DNA of 64,000 bases from Zygnema cylindricum (lineage: Eukaryota > Streptophyta > Zygnematophyceae > Zygnematales > Zygnemataceae), in assembly GCA_037447655.1 (NCBI GenBank), contig JBBHKE010000230.1:1-64000 (forward strand). The letters run 5' to 3'. The notes below the pieces were generated by a model. It had not been told where the DNA came from, ran no database searches, and saw nothing but the letters and a program-made list of their open reading frames with translations. This document shows, piece by piece, positions 11,367 to 21,570 of this stretch. The position numbers and the translations under genes are program-made. Position 1 is the first letter of the stretch, and each line of letters starts with the position of its first letter.

Positions 11367-13222
11367 TACCTTTCACGTACCACATCCGTACTTTCCAAAC
11401 GGTACTACGATGTTTATGGAGCGTCAACGAATCGCAATTGTTTTCGAAATGTCTCCGATACTCTCAACGGATATCGGCCACCTGAAAGTCTCCTCCGAAA
11501 CTGACCTCATATCGAATATCTTCAAATTCGCTCAACAAGCAACATTTAAAAAAAAAATGCATAAAGTATCGACCAATAGATTTGTTTTTGACGAAAATGA
11601 CAATTTTTTTTTTGTTTGAAGAATCCTGCAGATTTTATGCTCTGCTCCAACAATGATTAAGACGAAACTTATAAGAAAATAACAAGATTTTGTGTTGTAT
11701 TTATGATTTTCTCTATACAACAAAGGTTTTTGATTAAAAGAAATAATAATTTCATCTAGTGTTCCGTCCAACAAGTGTCCGAACTATAATTAGTGATTTA
11801 ATAATAGTTAATGGTTATGGTCGAACCGTAATTAATGATTGGACGTTAGAAAAAACGAGCTTCTATTTTTCCCTATAGTTCTATCTTGTTTTTTGAAAAA
11901 CACACACACACTTCAAAAAGTCGCGCCCTTTTTATGATCTACCTTCGAGAAAATGTTGTCAACAAAATGTTGTTAATTCCTGGGCCAAAAATTTGGTTTC
12001 GCGGCAAAGCCAAAATTAAGTGTACCATATTTAATGTGCGACTCCAAATTAAGAGAGAAGTTATTCAAAACGCAGCAAAAACATAGATTTAAAAAGAGGA
12101 GACAGCTCCATCAAATCTTCTCTCGCTGTCTTGACCAGATACTTTTTTATTTTATAACCACTCTAATAAGAGTGAGTGTCTTTTCAACCAAAAATTGTAA
12201 ACTTGTCTTAATAATACTTTTAATTACCGTGCTTTTCCTTTTGAGTTTGGGTGCTTTTATTTTACTTGCCATTTTTATGTGTTCATGTTACTTTCTTTGT
12301 TTTTTATGCCCTGCTTGTTGCTTTTCAATACTGGCCATGCCACCCCTTTTGTACCCCCGGACTCAGATGGTTTACCATCGTGCATTTTAATTTATCCTGT
12401 CTGTATGGCTTTAGTTAAGTGGCACTAGGGACTCCACAGCTTAATACAGTTAATTATAATAAACTGTCAACACCAATTATGAAAACCCTAAAATGAGCAG
12501 TGTAGTGCCACATCAGCGCTGTCTTTTTTTTTCCCACAATACCCCACATTCAATCCTACAAATTTTTAAAAGTCCACAGTTTTGAAAGTGGATTTATTAA
12601 AACTTTGAAGGGTTTTAAACCATAGTAGAATCCTAAAATTTCATAGAGAAACAAACATAGTATCAACTATACGAAAGTAATTATTTTTCTTTAGTCTTGT
12701 CTAAATTTGTATCCTGTTGCAAGACAATAAATATAAAGTTATAAACAGAACTTACGATCTTTGAATACTTCACTATCCAGAATTTCTCATTCGGTCTCTC
12801 GTTTTTTTTTCATCTGTTTTTTTATCTATTCTTAAATTTTTCATTGTTTTACAATTATATTCCAAAGTTTATTTCTCCAATCTAATCCCACCATCTAAAT
12901 TTGGGAAATACAATATTATTTTCCGGACCATTATTTTAACGAAAAAAAAGAAAAAGAAGGGGAACAAAAAAAAAGAAAAAAAAGTGACAAAAAAAAGTTG
13001 CGAGTTACAGACGTTACACATTTTTCCCCTTTATTCAAAAACTAGTAATATAATTTTTACAAACAAGAATGAAATCTTCCCCCACTTGTGCAAGTCTCGT
13101 CTTATAACAACGATAATGTCAATTTGGGTATAAATGCAATAAAAAACTCCTAACGAACCCCAAACATTTCTTAAAAACCCTAATTCGCCTCAAAGAACTT
13201 TTAAGGCCAACTCAACGAGCTC
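11367..13222. other. AT-rich intergenic DNA
   Basis: Low-complexity A/T sequence with a short hydrophobic ORF at 12034-12390 (+) of no recognised family. No supported gene. Confidence 0.35.
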
Positions 13223-13301
13223 AAAAAAAGGTGGGAAAAAAGAAAGTTAAAAAAAAGGTGGGAAAAAAGAAAGTTAAAAAAAGGGGGAAAAAAGAAAGTT
13301 A
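13223..13301. repeat. Tandem repeat, about 27 bp unit (x3)
   Basis: Units of the form AAAAAAAGGTGGG followed by AAAAAAGAAAGTT repeat three times, the last with GGGGG in place of GGTGGG. Confidence 0.8.
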
Positions 13302-13767
13302 TGTTATAAAGTTATTCACAATGTCATAAAAAGTTGAAAAATGTGGTAGTAAGTGAAAACCACTTCGCCTCTTCTTCTCTTTCTTTTCTCCTATCTCCCT
13401 CTCTCCTCTCCTCCCACTCTCTATCTTATTCACAAAACAACAAAATCTTTTCGCCTCATACAAAATTTAAAACATTTTACAGGCTTTTCTCGCAACACTG
13501 GATGTACAAAAGAAAAAAAAAAAAAAAAACTTCCAAGTTTTATTTTTTGTGTCATTTCTTAACATTCGTAAAATTTCGTGAAAATTTGTGAAATTTTGTG
13601 AAAAGTTGTGAAATATTATGCAATTTCGGTGACATTTTGTGACGTGACTTTGTAACATTTAAGAAATATTTCGCGATGTTTTGACACGTCCTTCTTTCTT
13701 TTACATTTTTCCTTCCGATTTTCTTTTAATTGGTACTTTTGCTTCGATTTAAAACGATTTTTTTTAT

Positions 13768-13861
13768 TTACTTATCGGTGGCATCAAAAAACACATCATC
13801 ATCTTCTTCCTCAAAACGATGCGATTCCTCTGATTTACCAATTTTCCGGTCTCCGTTTTCT
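13768..13861 (-). CDS. Possible orphan C-terminal exon (acidic tail)
   Basis: After a CAG acceptor-like site at 13862-13864 the minus strand encodes a short tail ending ..FEEEDDDVFFDATDK and a TAA stop. The composition is very protein-like for this AT-rich stretch. No upstream exon that joins it in phase was found, and it does not resemble the end of a DUF819 protein. It may be a pseudo-exon or the end of a gene I could not assemble. Confidence 0.25.
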
Positions 13862-14965
13862 CTGTTTCAATGATTAAACTTTCCGTAAAAGTTCGAAACC
13901 TTTCCGTTGTCACTGTTTTTTACTCCCTTAAATGAAAAATCAGGAATCTCTGACGCCGAAATTTTTTGTTTTTGAGAACCATTTTCGATTCTTATTTGGG
14001 TATTTGGAAAAAAAATGGTTTGTTTTTGATCGAGACCCAAATAACAATCAGAAACGAGGTAAAGAACCAGATTCTGCAAAAAAAAAACCATTAAGAAAAA
14101 CTGTTAGGAGGAGAGAGAGGAGAGATAGAGGGAGAGGAGAGGGTGAGGGAGAAGGAGAGGGATGAGAAGTTAAAATTTGATGAATTGGTTCCCTCGCACA
14201 GAATGTGCTTAATGAGAATAGACCCATTTTCTGATCTAGGGTGTCTAAAAAGATTAGAAATTACCCAAATAAAAAATAAAAATGCAGAAAAGGTACAAAA
14301 GTTCAAAAGTAACAGAAAGGGGTGTGACAAAGAGGTCAAAATGAGAGAGAGAAAACTTGACAGGACAACCTATCGCCACTTTTTAATGTGACTGGGTCAA
14401 ATGAAGGAGTACCAATAAGAAATATGATAAAAACTGTGTTCAATTGACTCCCCCTCTCCTCCTACCTCTTCCTCTCCACTTACTCGGACTGCCCCTACAT
14501 CTCCCTCTCCCTCACCCTCTTCGTCTCATTCTTAACTTTTTGAACCCGCTCTCCTTCTCCTATCCCTCTTCTCTCCTCGCTCTACCTATCCCTCCCTCCC
14601 TTATTCTCTTTCCTTCTCCCTTTCTCTTGTCGCTCTTTGTCAGCAGTTTCCCAGCTGAAGCAAATTATGTAAGTGTTGGAAAAAGGAAGAACTTGAGACA
14701 GGAAATGGATAAAGAATGAAGGAGAGGAAAAGGGAGAGAGACACAGAGGAGAGAATGACTGAGACACACAGAAAGAGAGCGAGAGAGAGAGAGGGGGAGA
14801 GAGAGAGAGAAACATGTGTAGGGAAAGCGAGAAAACGCCTGAACAAAAGAGAACACAATCAGCCAAGGTACTGTAAAAAGAAACGATAACCCCAATCCCT
14901 CTTCACGCATCCTCCCCCGCCCCCTCCACTCCCTCTTCCCCATCCCTCCCTCTCTCCCCTCCCAC
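13862..14965. other. Region with purine and pyrimidine tracts
   Basis: GA-rich at 14106-14166 and 14720-14815, CT-rich at 14446-14635. If the DUF819 gene continues, its third exon should begin here on the minus strand, but I recognise none. Confidence 0.4.
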
Positions 14966-17201
14966 CTGCTCCGACAAAAAAAGCCCCCAGCAGTCTCCCC
15001 GAGTGCTTGAGCACCCTCCTGATGTCAGCGCCCATCAGCAACAGCGGCACCGCCAGGGGCATGAGATACTCTCCCACCACCCCCCCCGCCTGTCCCCCTC
15101 CTCCCACCACCCCCCCACTGGCAGCCGCCAGCCCCAGCAGCGTGGCCACCAGTGGCCCACTCAGCCGCCGCCCCGCCTCCGTCTTCTCCGCCCTGCACAC
15201 CCCTGCTTACACCTGTTACTGTGCTGCCGTGCACACTGGTCTTCCGTGCACACTGTTTTAACGTGTGACTATGTTTCTGAGCACACTGGTCTTATGAGGG
15301 ACTATCACTGGTCTTACGGGGAACTATGGTTCCGTGCACACTGGTCTACTGAGGGACTATGTTTCCATGCACACTGGTCCTACGTGTGACTATGTTTCCG
15401 AGCACACTGGTCTTATGAGGGACTATCACTGGTATTACGAGGAACTATGGTTCCGTGCACACTGGTCTACTGAGGGACTATGTTTACGTGCACACTGGTC
15501 TTCTGAGGGACTATGTTTGTTTCCATGCACACTGATCTTACGTGTGACTATGTTACCGTGCACACTGGTCTACTGAGGGACTGTGTTTCCGTGTGCACTG
15601 GTCTTCTGTGTTATTATGGTTCCGTATACACTGTTTTACCGTGTTTCACTGTGAACCGCTTTTACCGTTGAGACTTATACGGTATGGGGTTTTTTTTTGT
15701 GCTATTATTCTAAGTTAGGTTCAAGTGACGTGGGCGAATTTCAATTGCTTGCCAAATTAGAGTTGAGAAATCAATAATTAGCATTATTAGCGCTTTATTA
15801 TGTTCAGATGCAAGCACCTAATTAGAGTTAATAACGCTAATAGCGGTTCACGGTGTACCTATCCATGTTACATAGGTTATCAAAATTATGTAAATGTGTA
15901 AAGTCATATCAAAATTCATTGAATTACCAGAATGTGACAAAGTTTATGGAAAAATGTTTCTTATCGAGATCTACCAAAATTTACCAAATCATACCAGAAT
16001 TATCAGAAACCAAAAAAAAAGAGCAAATTTAAACGGGTTCATCGAGATTTATTAAAATTTATCAAAATTATCAGAAACTACTGAAATTCATCAAAAAATT
16101 TCAGAATTTCAAAAAATCTATCAAAATTTATCTAAGTTTATTGAAACTAAAAGAAAAAAAAAAAGGATTTTCTTAGAATTTATTAATATTTTCTAAACTT
16201 AAAACTATATCAAAATTTACCAAAATTTATAAAAGCATAAAAATTATAATATCATAATTATCATAATTATCAAATCTATCAAAAATGCCAACATTCTCAC
16301 AATCATCAAATTTATAGAAATCATCAAACAAGCTTCTCAAAAGCCTCACGAGGTTCAAAATAAACCCCGAGAAACCCTAACTTACTCCAGACACCCCTAG
16401 AAAAATCCTAATAAAAACCCTAGAAATTTTTTAGGAAAAACCTTTAAAAAATCCTAGAAAAAAGCTACCAAACAAAAAAAACCGTTGAGAAACCCATAGA
16501 AAGCACTTAGAAAACGCTAGAACAGCCCTAGAACAACCCTGAAAATCCGAAAAAAAAGAAAAAGCCCTAAGCAAAAAACCTGGAAAAAAACCTAAAAGAA
16601 AACTCTGGACAAACCCTGCAGGGAATTCCTAGAACCCTCGATTCCGTTAAAAAAAGAAACCCTAAAAAAGTTTGAGAATCTCTAAGAAAGTCAACAGACC
16701 TAAACCAATCCAACGAAACCTTAGAAAACCCTAAAAACACTTAGAAACCCTAAAAAACTCTACAAAACCCTCACCTGCCCTACCAAACCCTGTAAAACCC
16801 TGAACTCACCAGAGACCCCCAGCCGCCGCAGTGAGAAGCAGTGCCCAGACGGCCCACGTGTCGGTGGCGGCGATCAAGGGGGGGGAAAAGCCTACACTGG
16901 CCCTGGGAGCGATAACGGAGGTAGGAGAGTGGGAGCACCATGAGGGGCGAGCTGACGAGGTACGACGGAGGGGATTCCAGAATGGGACACGTGTCAGGAA
17001 AGAGGAGGCACCTAGAAGTTGCCAGGTGTCGGTTTCAGAAGGCTTCCGTAGAGATGCGCGAGGGACGGTTGAGACGCTGTGCGTTCCGTGCAGATCGTGA
17101 TTGGTACGGCACTGTACGGTTGCCACGATAGGGACGAAACCGGCCGACGTCGATGTACGGATTGGAACTATACTGCTGAGTGACAACTGGCACGTCGCCA
17201 T
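14966..17201 (-). CDS. DUF819 family plastid membrane protein, N-terminal part (2 exons)
   Basis: Exon 1 (16810-17201) starts MATCQLSLSSIVPIR. It gives about 100 residues rich in Ser/Thr/Arg and poor in acidic residues, typical of a chloroplast transit peptide, then SPPLIAATDTWAVWALLL. Exon 2 (14966-15192) joins through a split Trp codon and reads AEKTEAGRRLSGPLVATLLG, then EYLMPLAVPLLLMGADIRRV and GRLLGAFFVGA. This is the conserved start of DUF819 multi-pass membrane proteins, including the order TWAxW, LSG.L..TLLGL, LPLAVPLLL.AD. Molecular function of the family is unknown. The exon 2 donor GTGGGAG is plausible, yet no following exon (the GGAVN-type core) was found down to the expansin gene. 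The gene is therefore truncated, or its remaining exons are missed. The upstream ATG at 17282 would lengthen the leader by 27 residues; 17201 fits a transit peptide better. Confidence 0.72.
15225..15640. repeat. 33-bp minisatellite in DUF819 intron 1
   Basis: About a dozen imperfect copies of GTGCACACTGGTCTACTGAG plus GGACTATGTTTCC. Variants swap GAGCAC for GTGCAC and TACGTGTGA for TACTGAGGGA. Confidence 0.85.
15647..15855. mobile_element. MITE copy (209 bp)
   Basis: Left CACTGTGAACCGCTTTTACC and right CGCTAATAGCGGTTCACGGTG are inverted; the flanks are TT and TA. It lies inside DUF819 intron 1, directly after the minisatellite. Confidence 0.7.
15880..16330. repeat. Degenerate AT-rich repeat (ATCAAAATTTA-like)
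   Basis: Dozens of imperfect ATCAAAATTTACC/ATCATAATTATC motifs with no clear register. Confidence 0.6.
16360..16806. repeat. Degenerate telomere-like AAACCCT array in intron
   Basis: Many AAACCCT, AACCCTA and CCTAGAAA motifs, spaced irregularly, run up to the exon 1 donor of the DUF819 gene. AAACCCT is the complement of the plant telomere repeat TTTAGGG, but the array is too degenerate to be a functional telomere. Confidence 0.6.
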
Positions 17202-17440
17202 CAGCTCGGCGGAATCGTGCGATTTGACATTCTGGATGGCGCGGCTATTTGCATCGTCCCAAGTCATCAGCCACGTCATCAATGTCGGTGAAAAAGGATA
17301 TCCGTACTACTATGCAATACCGTACATAGACGTACGGTTGGCGTGGATGTTTTCGCGGATGCATTTCCACTGGCCGCGGATGCTTCGGCGGACTGCGCGG
17401 ATGTGGACCTGAGGGCACCAGACTGCGAAGGGATCCTCAC

Positions 17441-17884
17441 GTCGCGCACAGTGTTAGGAGTCGCGCACAGTGTTTGGAGTCGCGCACAGTGTTAGGAGTC
17501 GCGCACAGTGTTAGGAGTCGCGCACAGTGTTAGGAGTCGCGCACAGTGTTAGGAGTCGCGCACAGTGTTTGGAGTCGCGCACAGTGTTAGGAGTCGCGCA
17601 CAGTGTTTGGAGTCGCGCACAGTGTTAGGAGTCGCGCACAGTGTTTGGAGTCGCGCACAGTGTTAGGAGTCGCGCACAGTGTTAGGAGTCGCGCACAGTG
17701 TTCGGAGTCGCGCACAGTGTTAGGAGTCGCGCACAGTGTTAGGGGTCGCGCACAGTGTTAGGAGTCGCGCACAGTGTTAGGAGTCGCGCACAGTGTTTGG
17801 AGTCGCGCAGAGGTTAGGGGTCGCGCACAGTGTTAGGAGTCGCGCACAGTGTTCGGAGTCGCGCACAGTGTTAGGAGTCGCGCG
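17441..17884. repeat. 19-bp minisatellite (AGTCGCGCACAGTGTTAGG), about 23 copies
   Basis: Highly homogeneous tandem array; the variable site reads TTAGG, TTTGG or TTCGG, and one unit is shortened. It begins 240 bp upstream of the DUF819 ATG on the minus strand, so it sits in the likely promoter or 5' UTR. Every unit has two CpGs, unusual in this AT-rich window. Confidence 0.97.
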
Positions 17885-18901
17885 TTTCACAGTTATGTAT
17901 TCTGGGTTTACATTTTTTTTTTCTCTTAGAAGTTAGAACTCTCTGTTTTGCTTCCGATAACCAGCCCAGCTACTGTACTTTTCAACGTCAGGCGCCAAGT
18001 GTGCTGCTCAAGCAGAAAAAAAAAAAAAGTCACATCAAAGAAAGCCGATTGGGACAACGTAGATCAAAACGTGGTGATAGAAATCAATCTCGCGATGATT
18101 GGACATGTAATAAAAGTCGTTTTTTACAAACAACAAATATTAGAAAATGCTGAGCAAGTCCAAAGAGTTGGACAAGCACCAGCGGCCCGCTGTAACTTTT
18201 TAACGCGCTCAAAAACTTTTCAACTTAGCAAAAGATTGCAGCGTAGCAAAAGATTGCAGCGGAGCAAAAACACAGCATACGTATCTGGAGGTTACATATT
18301 TCTACATTACATATTTTTGTCGTCTAAAGTATATAGTACAGAGATGAAGAGAAGGTGCCGTAGAGAGGAATATGGATCCGTAGGTAACCTTCCGTATCAC
18401 TAGCCTTCACCTCCGCTCTTGCCGGCATTTCTCTTTTACTATCTTCTCTCAATCCAGACCTGAAATGGAATAGAGATCCAGTATGTTTTTGAAATTTGTT
18501 TTTTTGTTTATAGATTGTTTCAACGTTCCTTGACCTAAAAACATATTTTCCTACTGCGGAATATGGGAAATGAATGGGGTCCTGACATTCTCAAATATTC
18601 ATGTCCAAACTCTAAGTAAACAATATCTATCATTATCCCCGATTATCGACTTGAAACCGATTCAGTAGGAAACCTAAAAAATAAGCAATTGTGGTGAACA
18701 TTGTTGACACTAAAAGATAGTACCAAAAAAAAAACAGATTTACAGACCCCCCCGGAAAATAGATTGGGAGAGAGACTATCAAAACAATCAAAGATGTTGC
18801 ACAAGGCGATGCTACTTAACAGATTAATGTGCTGTGTCTCCCCAGATCATATATGTCAAAGATATGACCCAATGCTCTGCAATAGAACTGTCCTTGAATT
18901 A
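17885..18901. other. Intergenic DNA, no supported gene
   Basis: A 151-codon open frame at 17948-18403 (+) includes an A12 run and short internal repeats and matches no family; I do not call it a gene. Confidence 0.35.
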
Positions 18902-19148
18902 CACCGTGAATCGTTAACAAATAAACAAAAAAGAAAAAAAAAGCAGCTAGCTTGCTAGGCAGCAGCAGTAAAGATTTATCTTAGTGTTATTAACTATAAT
19001 TCACTTTCGAATAACGTGGCCGTTATTACAGCGTTCAAAGAATTAGCGATAAGAGAAAAAAATATATTGTTAACACTGTTTCGTGATCAGAGAGCACAAA
19101 AAACGAGCACCAAATTAGTGTTACAAATGCCAATAAACGATTCACAAT
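18902..19148. mobile_element. MITE copy (about 247 bp)
   Basis: Left TA|CACCGTGAATCGTTAACA, right ATAAACGATTCACAAT. The right terminus is diverged. Confidence 0.5.
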
Positions 19149-20635
19149 CTTCTGTATGATTGACGCCCATATGACACGACCAGCCAATCAGCTCCACACA
19201 CTAACAGATAAAGAGATAACAAAATCGCAGAAAATCTCATCCTCCTCAAGAAGCACCTCCCATGCATTAAAACAAAAGGCCTTGTATGCGCACCACGTAT
19301 GAAAAACAGAAACGGAATAGAAAAACTAAAAACAAAAACAAAACCAAACCAGCATGAGACAACAAGTGTCAAACAATGTGAAGCTAGAAATATACAAGGG
19401 AAGGTCGGGAAATTTGACCATGAACAGGCAAATCCATGTATCCCCGTAGGTAAGGACCGGTGTCCTACATGTCCCTAAAAAGATATGCCTTTTAACAGGA
19501 GTAAATGATGTAGGAGCCTTTCTAATTGTGGAGTCGTCGAAAGAACAATAACCACAAAAAGGAAATGTCTGGGGAACGAGAAGATTAAGCCGTATCGACA
19601 CTCGGACAAAAACGATACAAAAACACCCACGAGTGTCATCGCGAAATAGGATATAGGGAGGATGACCGATCCCATTGGTTGGACACCTTTCTGTAGTAAC
19701 ATGGAAGTATAATTTCATTTCTCTACAGACGCACTTCCTCCATTTTTTTTCCCCCAAAATTCGTTGCAAAAGAACTTGCAAATTCACAAACTCTCCACAG
19801 CCTCCAAACTCCCAAATAGTTAATCCTAACCACTTCTCCCAGTCGTCGATCACTAATGTTTTTGATCTCCCGGCACAAAATCGTCAAATAGAAACCGGCC
19901 TTTTACAAACAAACATACAAAGAGATAGATAAAAATAAATAAGTACAAACAATGCTCCATAATAACTTGATTATTGAACAGGACACAATTATGATTACGA
20001 GAATACTCCCACAAAGCTTGATTCTAGGAATGGAAACAACCATGAAATGAAGAAGAACGAAGAAATCATACAGACAAACCACTGATACACAAAAAAATCT
20101 GACACTCCGGAAGTACGATTCCACTGCAGGATATTGTAACACAGAATGTTAGCAATAAAGACAATTTGTAGCAATAAAGACAAAATATTGGCGATAAAAA
20201 CTCAGTCGAAGTTATATGAGGAGAGGACGTCGGGACGGACAAGAGAATCTGATTCAACCTTTTGAGACTGACAACGTGAAAGGTAGACGCCAAAATAAAA
20301 ACCATGGCTTCTTCTAATTCTTTCATACATAGGATAACATCAATAGCAACTCGACATCGCGATATACGAGAATCTATGTCAACTCGTATACAGTTGAGTG
20401 TCAGTTCGTACTCAACAGTAATTCAGAAAAGTAAGAAAAAAATAAGACACGTGAAAATAACTGGGGTCGAGTTAAGACAACAGTAAAAAATCACATGAAG
20501 GTCAAGAACAGAAAATTACAAGAACAACACAAACAAAAAAATGATGAGCGAGAACAACAAAGAAAAGAAAAAACCAATTTCCTTTTGTTATCACCCTACC
20601 CCTTTCCATAAAACCCTTGGACCTCTCATACACTA
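19149..20635. other. Intergenic DNA, no supported gene
   Basis: AT-rich; one 175-codon frame on the minus strand (19326-19853) lacks family features. Nothing else seen. Confidence 0.35.
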
Positions 20636-20832
20636 CACCATGTATTGTTGTTAGAGTTACTAACACTATGTCGGTGTCTAAACATTATAATAATAATCCT
20701 AATAGTTTTTTTCTTAAAGCTAATTCCTCAAACAGTTAAAAAATAGCTCCGCCATTTGGAACTGAAATAGAATTAACAACATTAATATAAACCCCACGCT
20801 TATAATTTCTTTACTCTCATAACAATTATGTG
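20636..20832. mobile_element. MITE copy, first of adjacent pair (197 bp)
   Basis: TA|CACCATGTATTGTTGTTAG at the left and CATAACAATTATGTG|TA at the right. Interior similar to the next copy (TAACACTA, TCCGCC/CAGCCACG-type segments). Confidence 0.7.
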
Positions 20833-20844
20833 TAGTGCATACTA

Positions 20845-21051
20845 CACCATGTATCGTTATTTGCATCAATAACACTATACTGGTACCCCTAAATTTTATA
20901 CCTCGAACCTAAAATAGTACCAATGACACTCATCGTTTTCTTTTTATACAGTTTAGAATCAGCCACGTCGTTCAAAATTGAATTGGAATTAATATCACTA
21001 ATATAAAGGCCCACACTGGTAATTTCTTCATTCTAATAACAATTCACGGTG
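20845..21051. mobile_element. MITE copy, second of adjacent pair (207 bp)
   Basis: TA|CACCATGTATCGTTATTTG at the left and CTAATAACAATTCACGGTG|TA at the right. GTGCATAC lies on both sides (20835-20842 and 21054-21061), either an 8-bp target duplication or a by-product of the tandem arrangement. Confidence 0.75.
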
Positions 21052-21570
21052 TAGTGCATACTATTATCTGAATAGTAATTTAAAGCGAGAGGATTCCCTT
21101 TCCAACAAAGGGATTTGTCAAAGAGATTCATAAACAACAACTGCGATGTTGTTCATAATTAACCTGGGCCATACGTAAATACAAGGGCCACATAAACACC
21201 CGTAATCCACATGCGTACGATACATAATACATAAAACCTAGAGGGCATCAACTTACATATGACAACAAGGCAAAGTACACATACCCAAGAGGAGTACATC
21301 TTCCTACCCCACATAAAGACCATAAAGGCAGTTTTCATGTCAAAGACTAGATTATCAAATGGAAACTGTATACATGACAGCAAGATCCGTTGTTGAAGGC
21401 AAATATGTTATCAACCAACACCTCAGAAATCTGCGCTATGTCTTTTACTGGAACCAAAAGTCTGGAGATAGTATATGACTCAACTTCTAGCTAAAAGATA
21501 TTTTTAGACTCACCAGTAAACAAAATGGCACGTGGGAGACGACGAAACTAAAATTTGCAGTGCTCAGTCA
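21052..21570. other. 3' flank of MOS2-like gene
   Basis: No gene or repeat recognised. Confidence 0.35.

Noticed and set aside
15003-15576. His/Trp-rich repeat ORFs (HTGLMRDY..)
   Set aside because: They translate the 33-bp minisatellite and the antisense of DUF819 exon 2.
16360-16806. True telomere or chromosome end
   Set aside because: Motifs are irregular and degenerate, and coding exons lie on both sides.
17441-17884. CRISPR-like appearance of regular repeats
   Set aside because: Units are head-to-tail with no spacers, in a eukaryotic genome; it is a minisatellite.
17948-18403. 151-codon open frame (+)
   Set aside because: It spans an A12 run and short SKRLQR repeats, has no family resemblance and no splice context, and lies next to repeats.
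19326-19853. 175-codon open frame (-)
   Set aside because: The longest unexplained frame, but Cys/Phe-rich, with no recognised domain and no partner exons; plausible by chance in AT-rich DNA.
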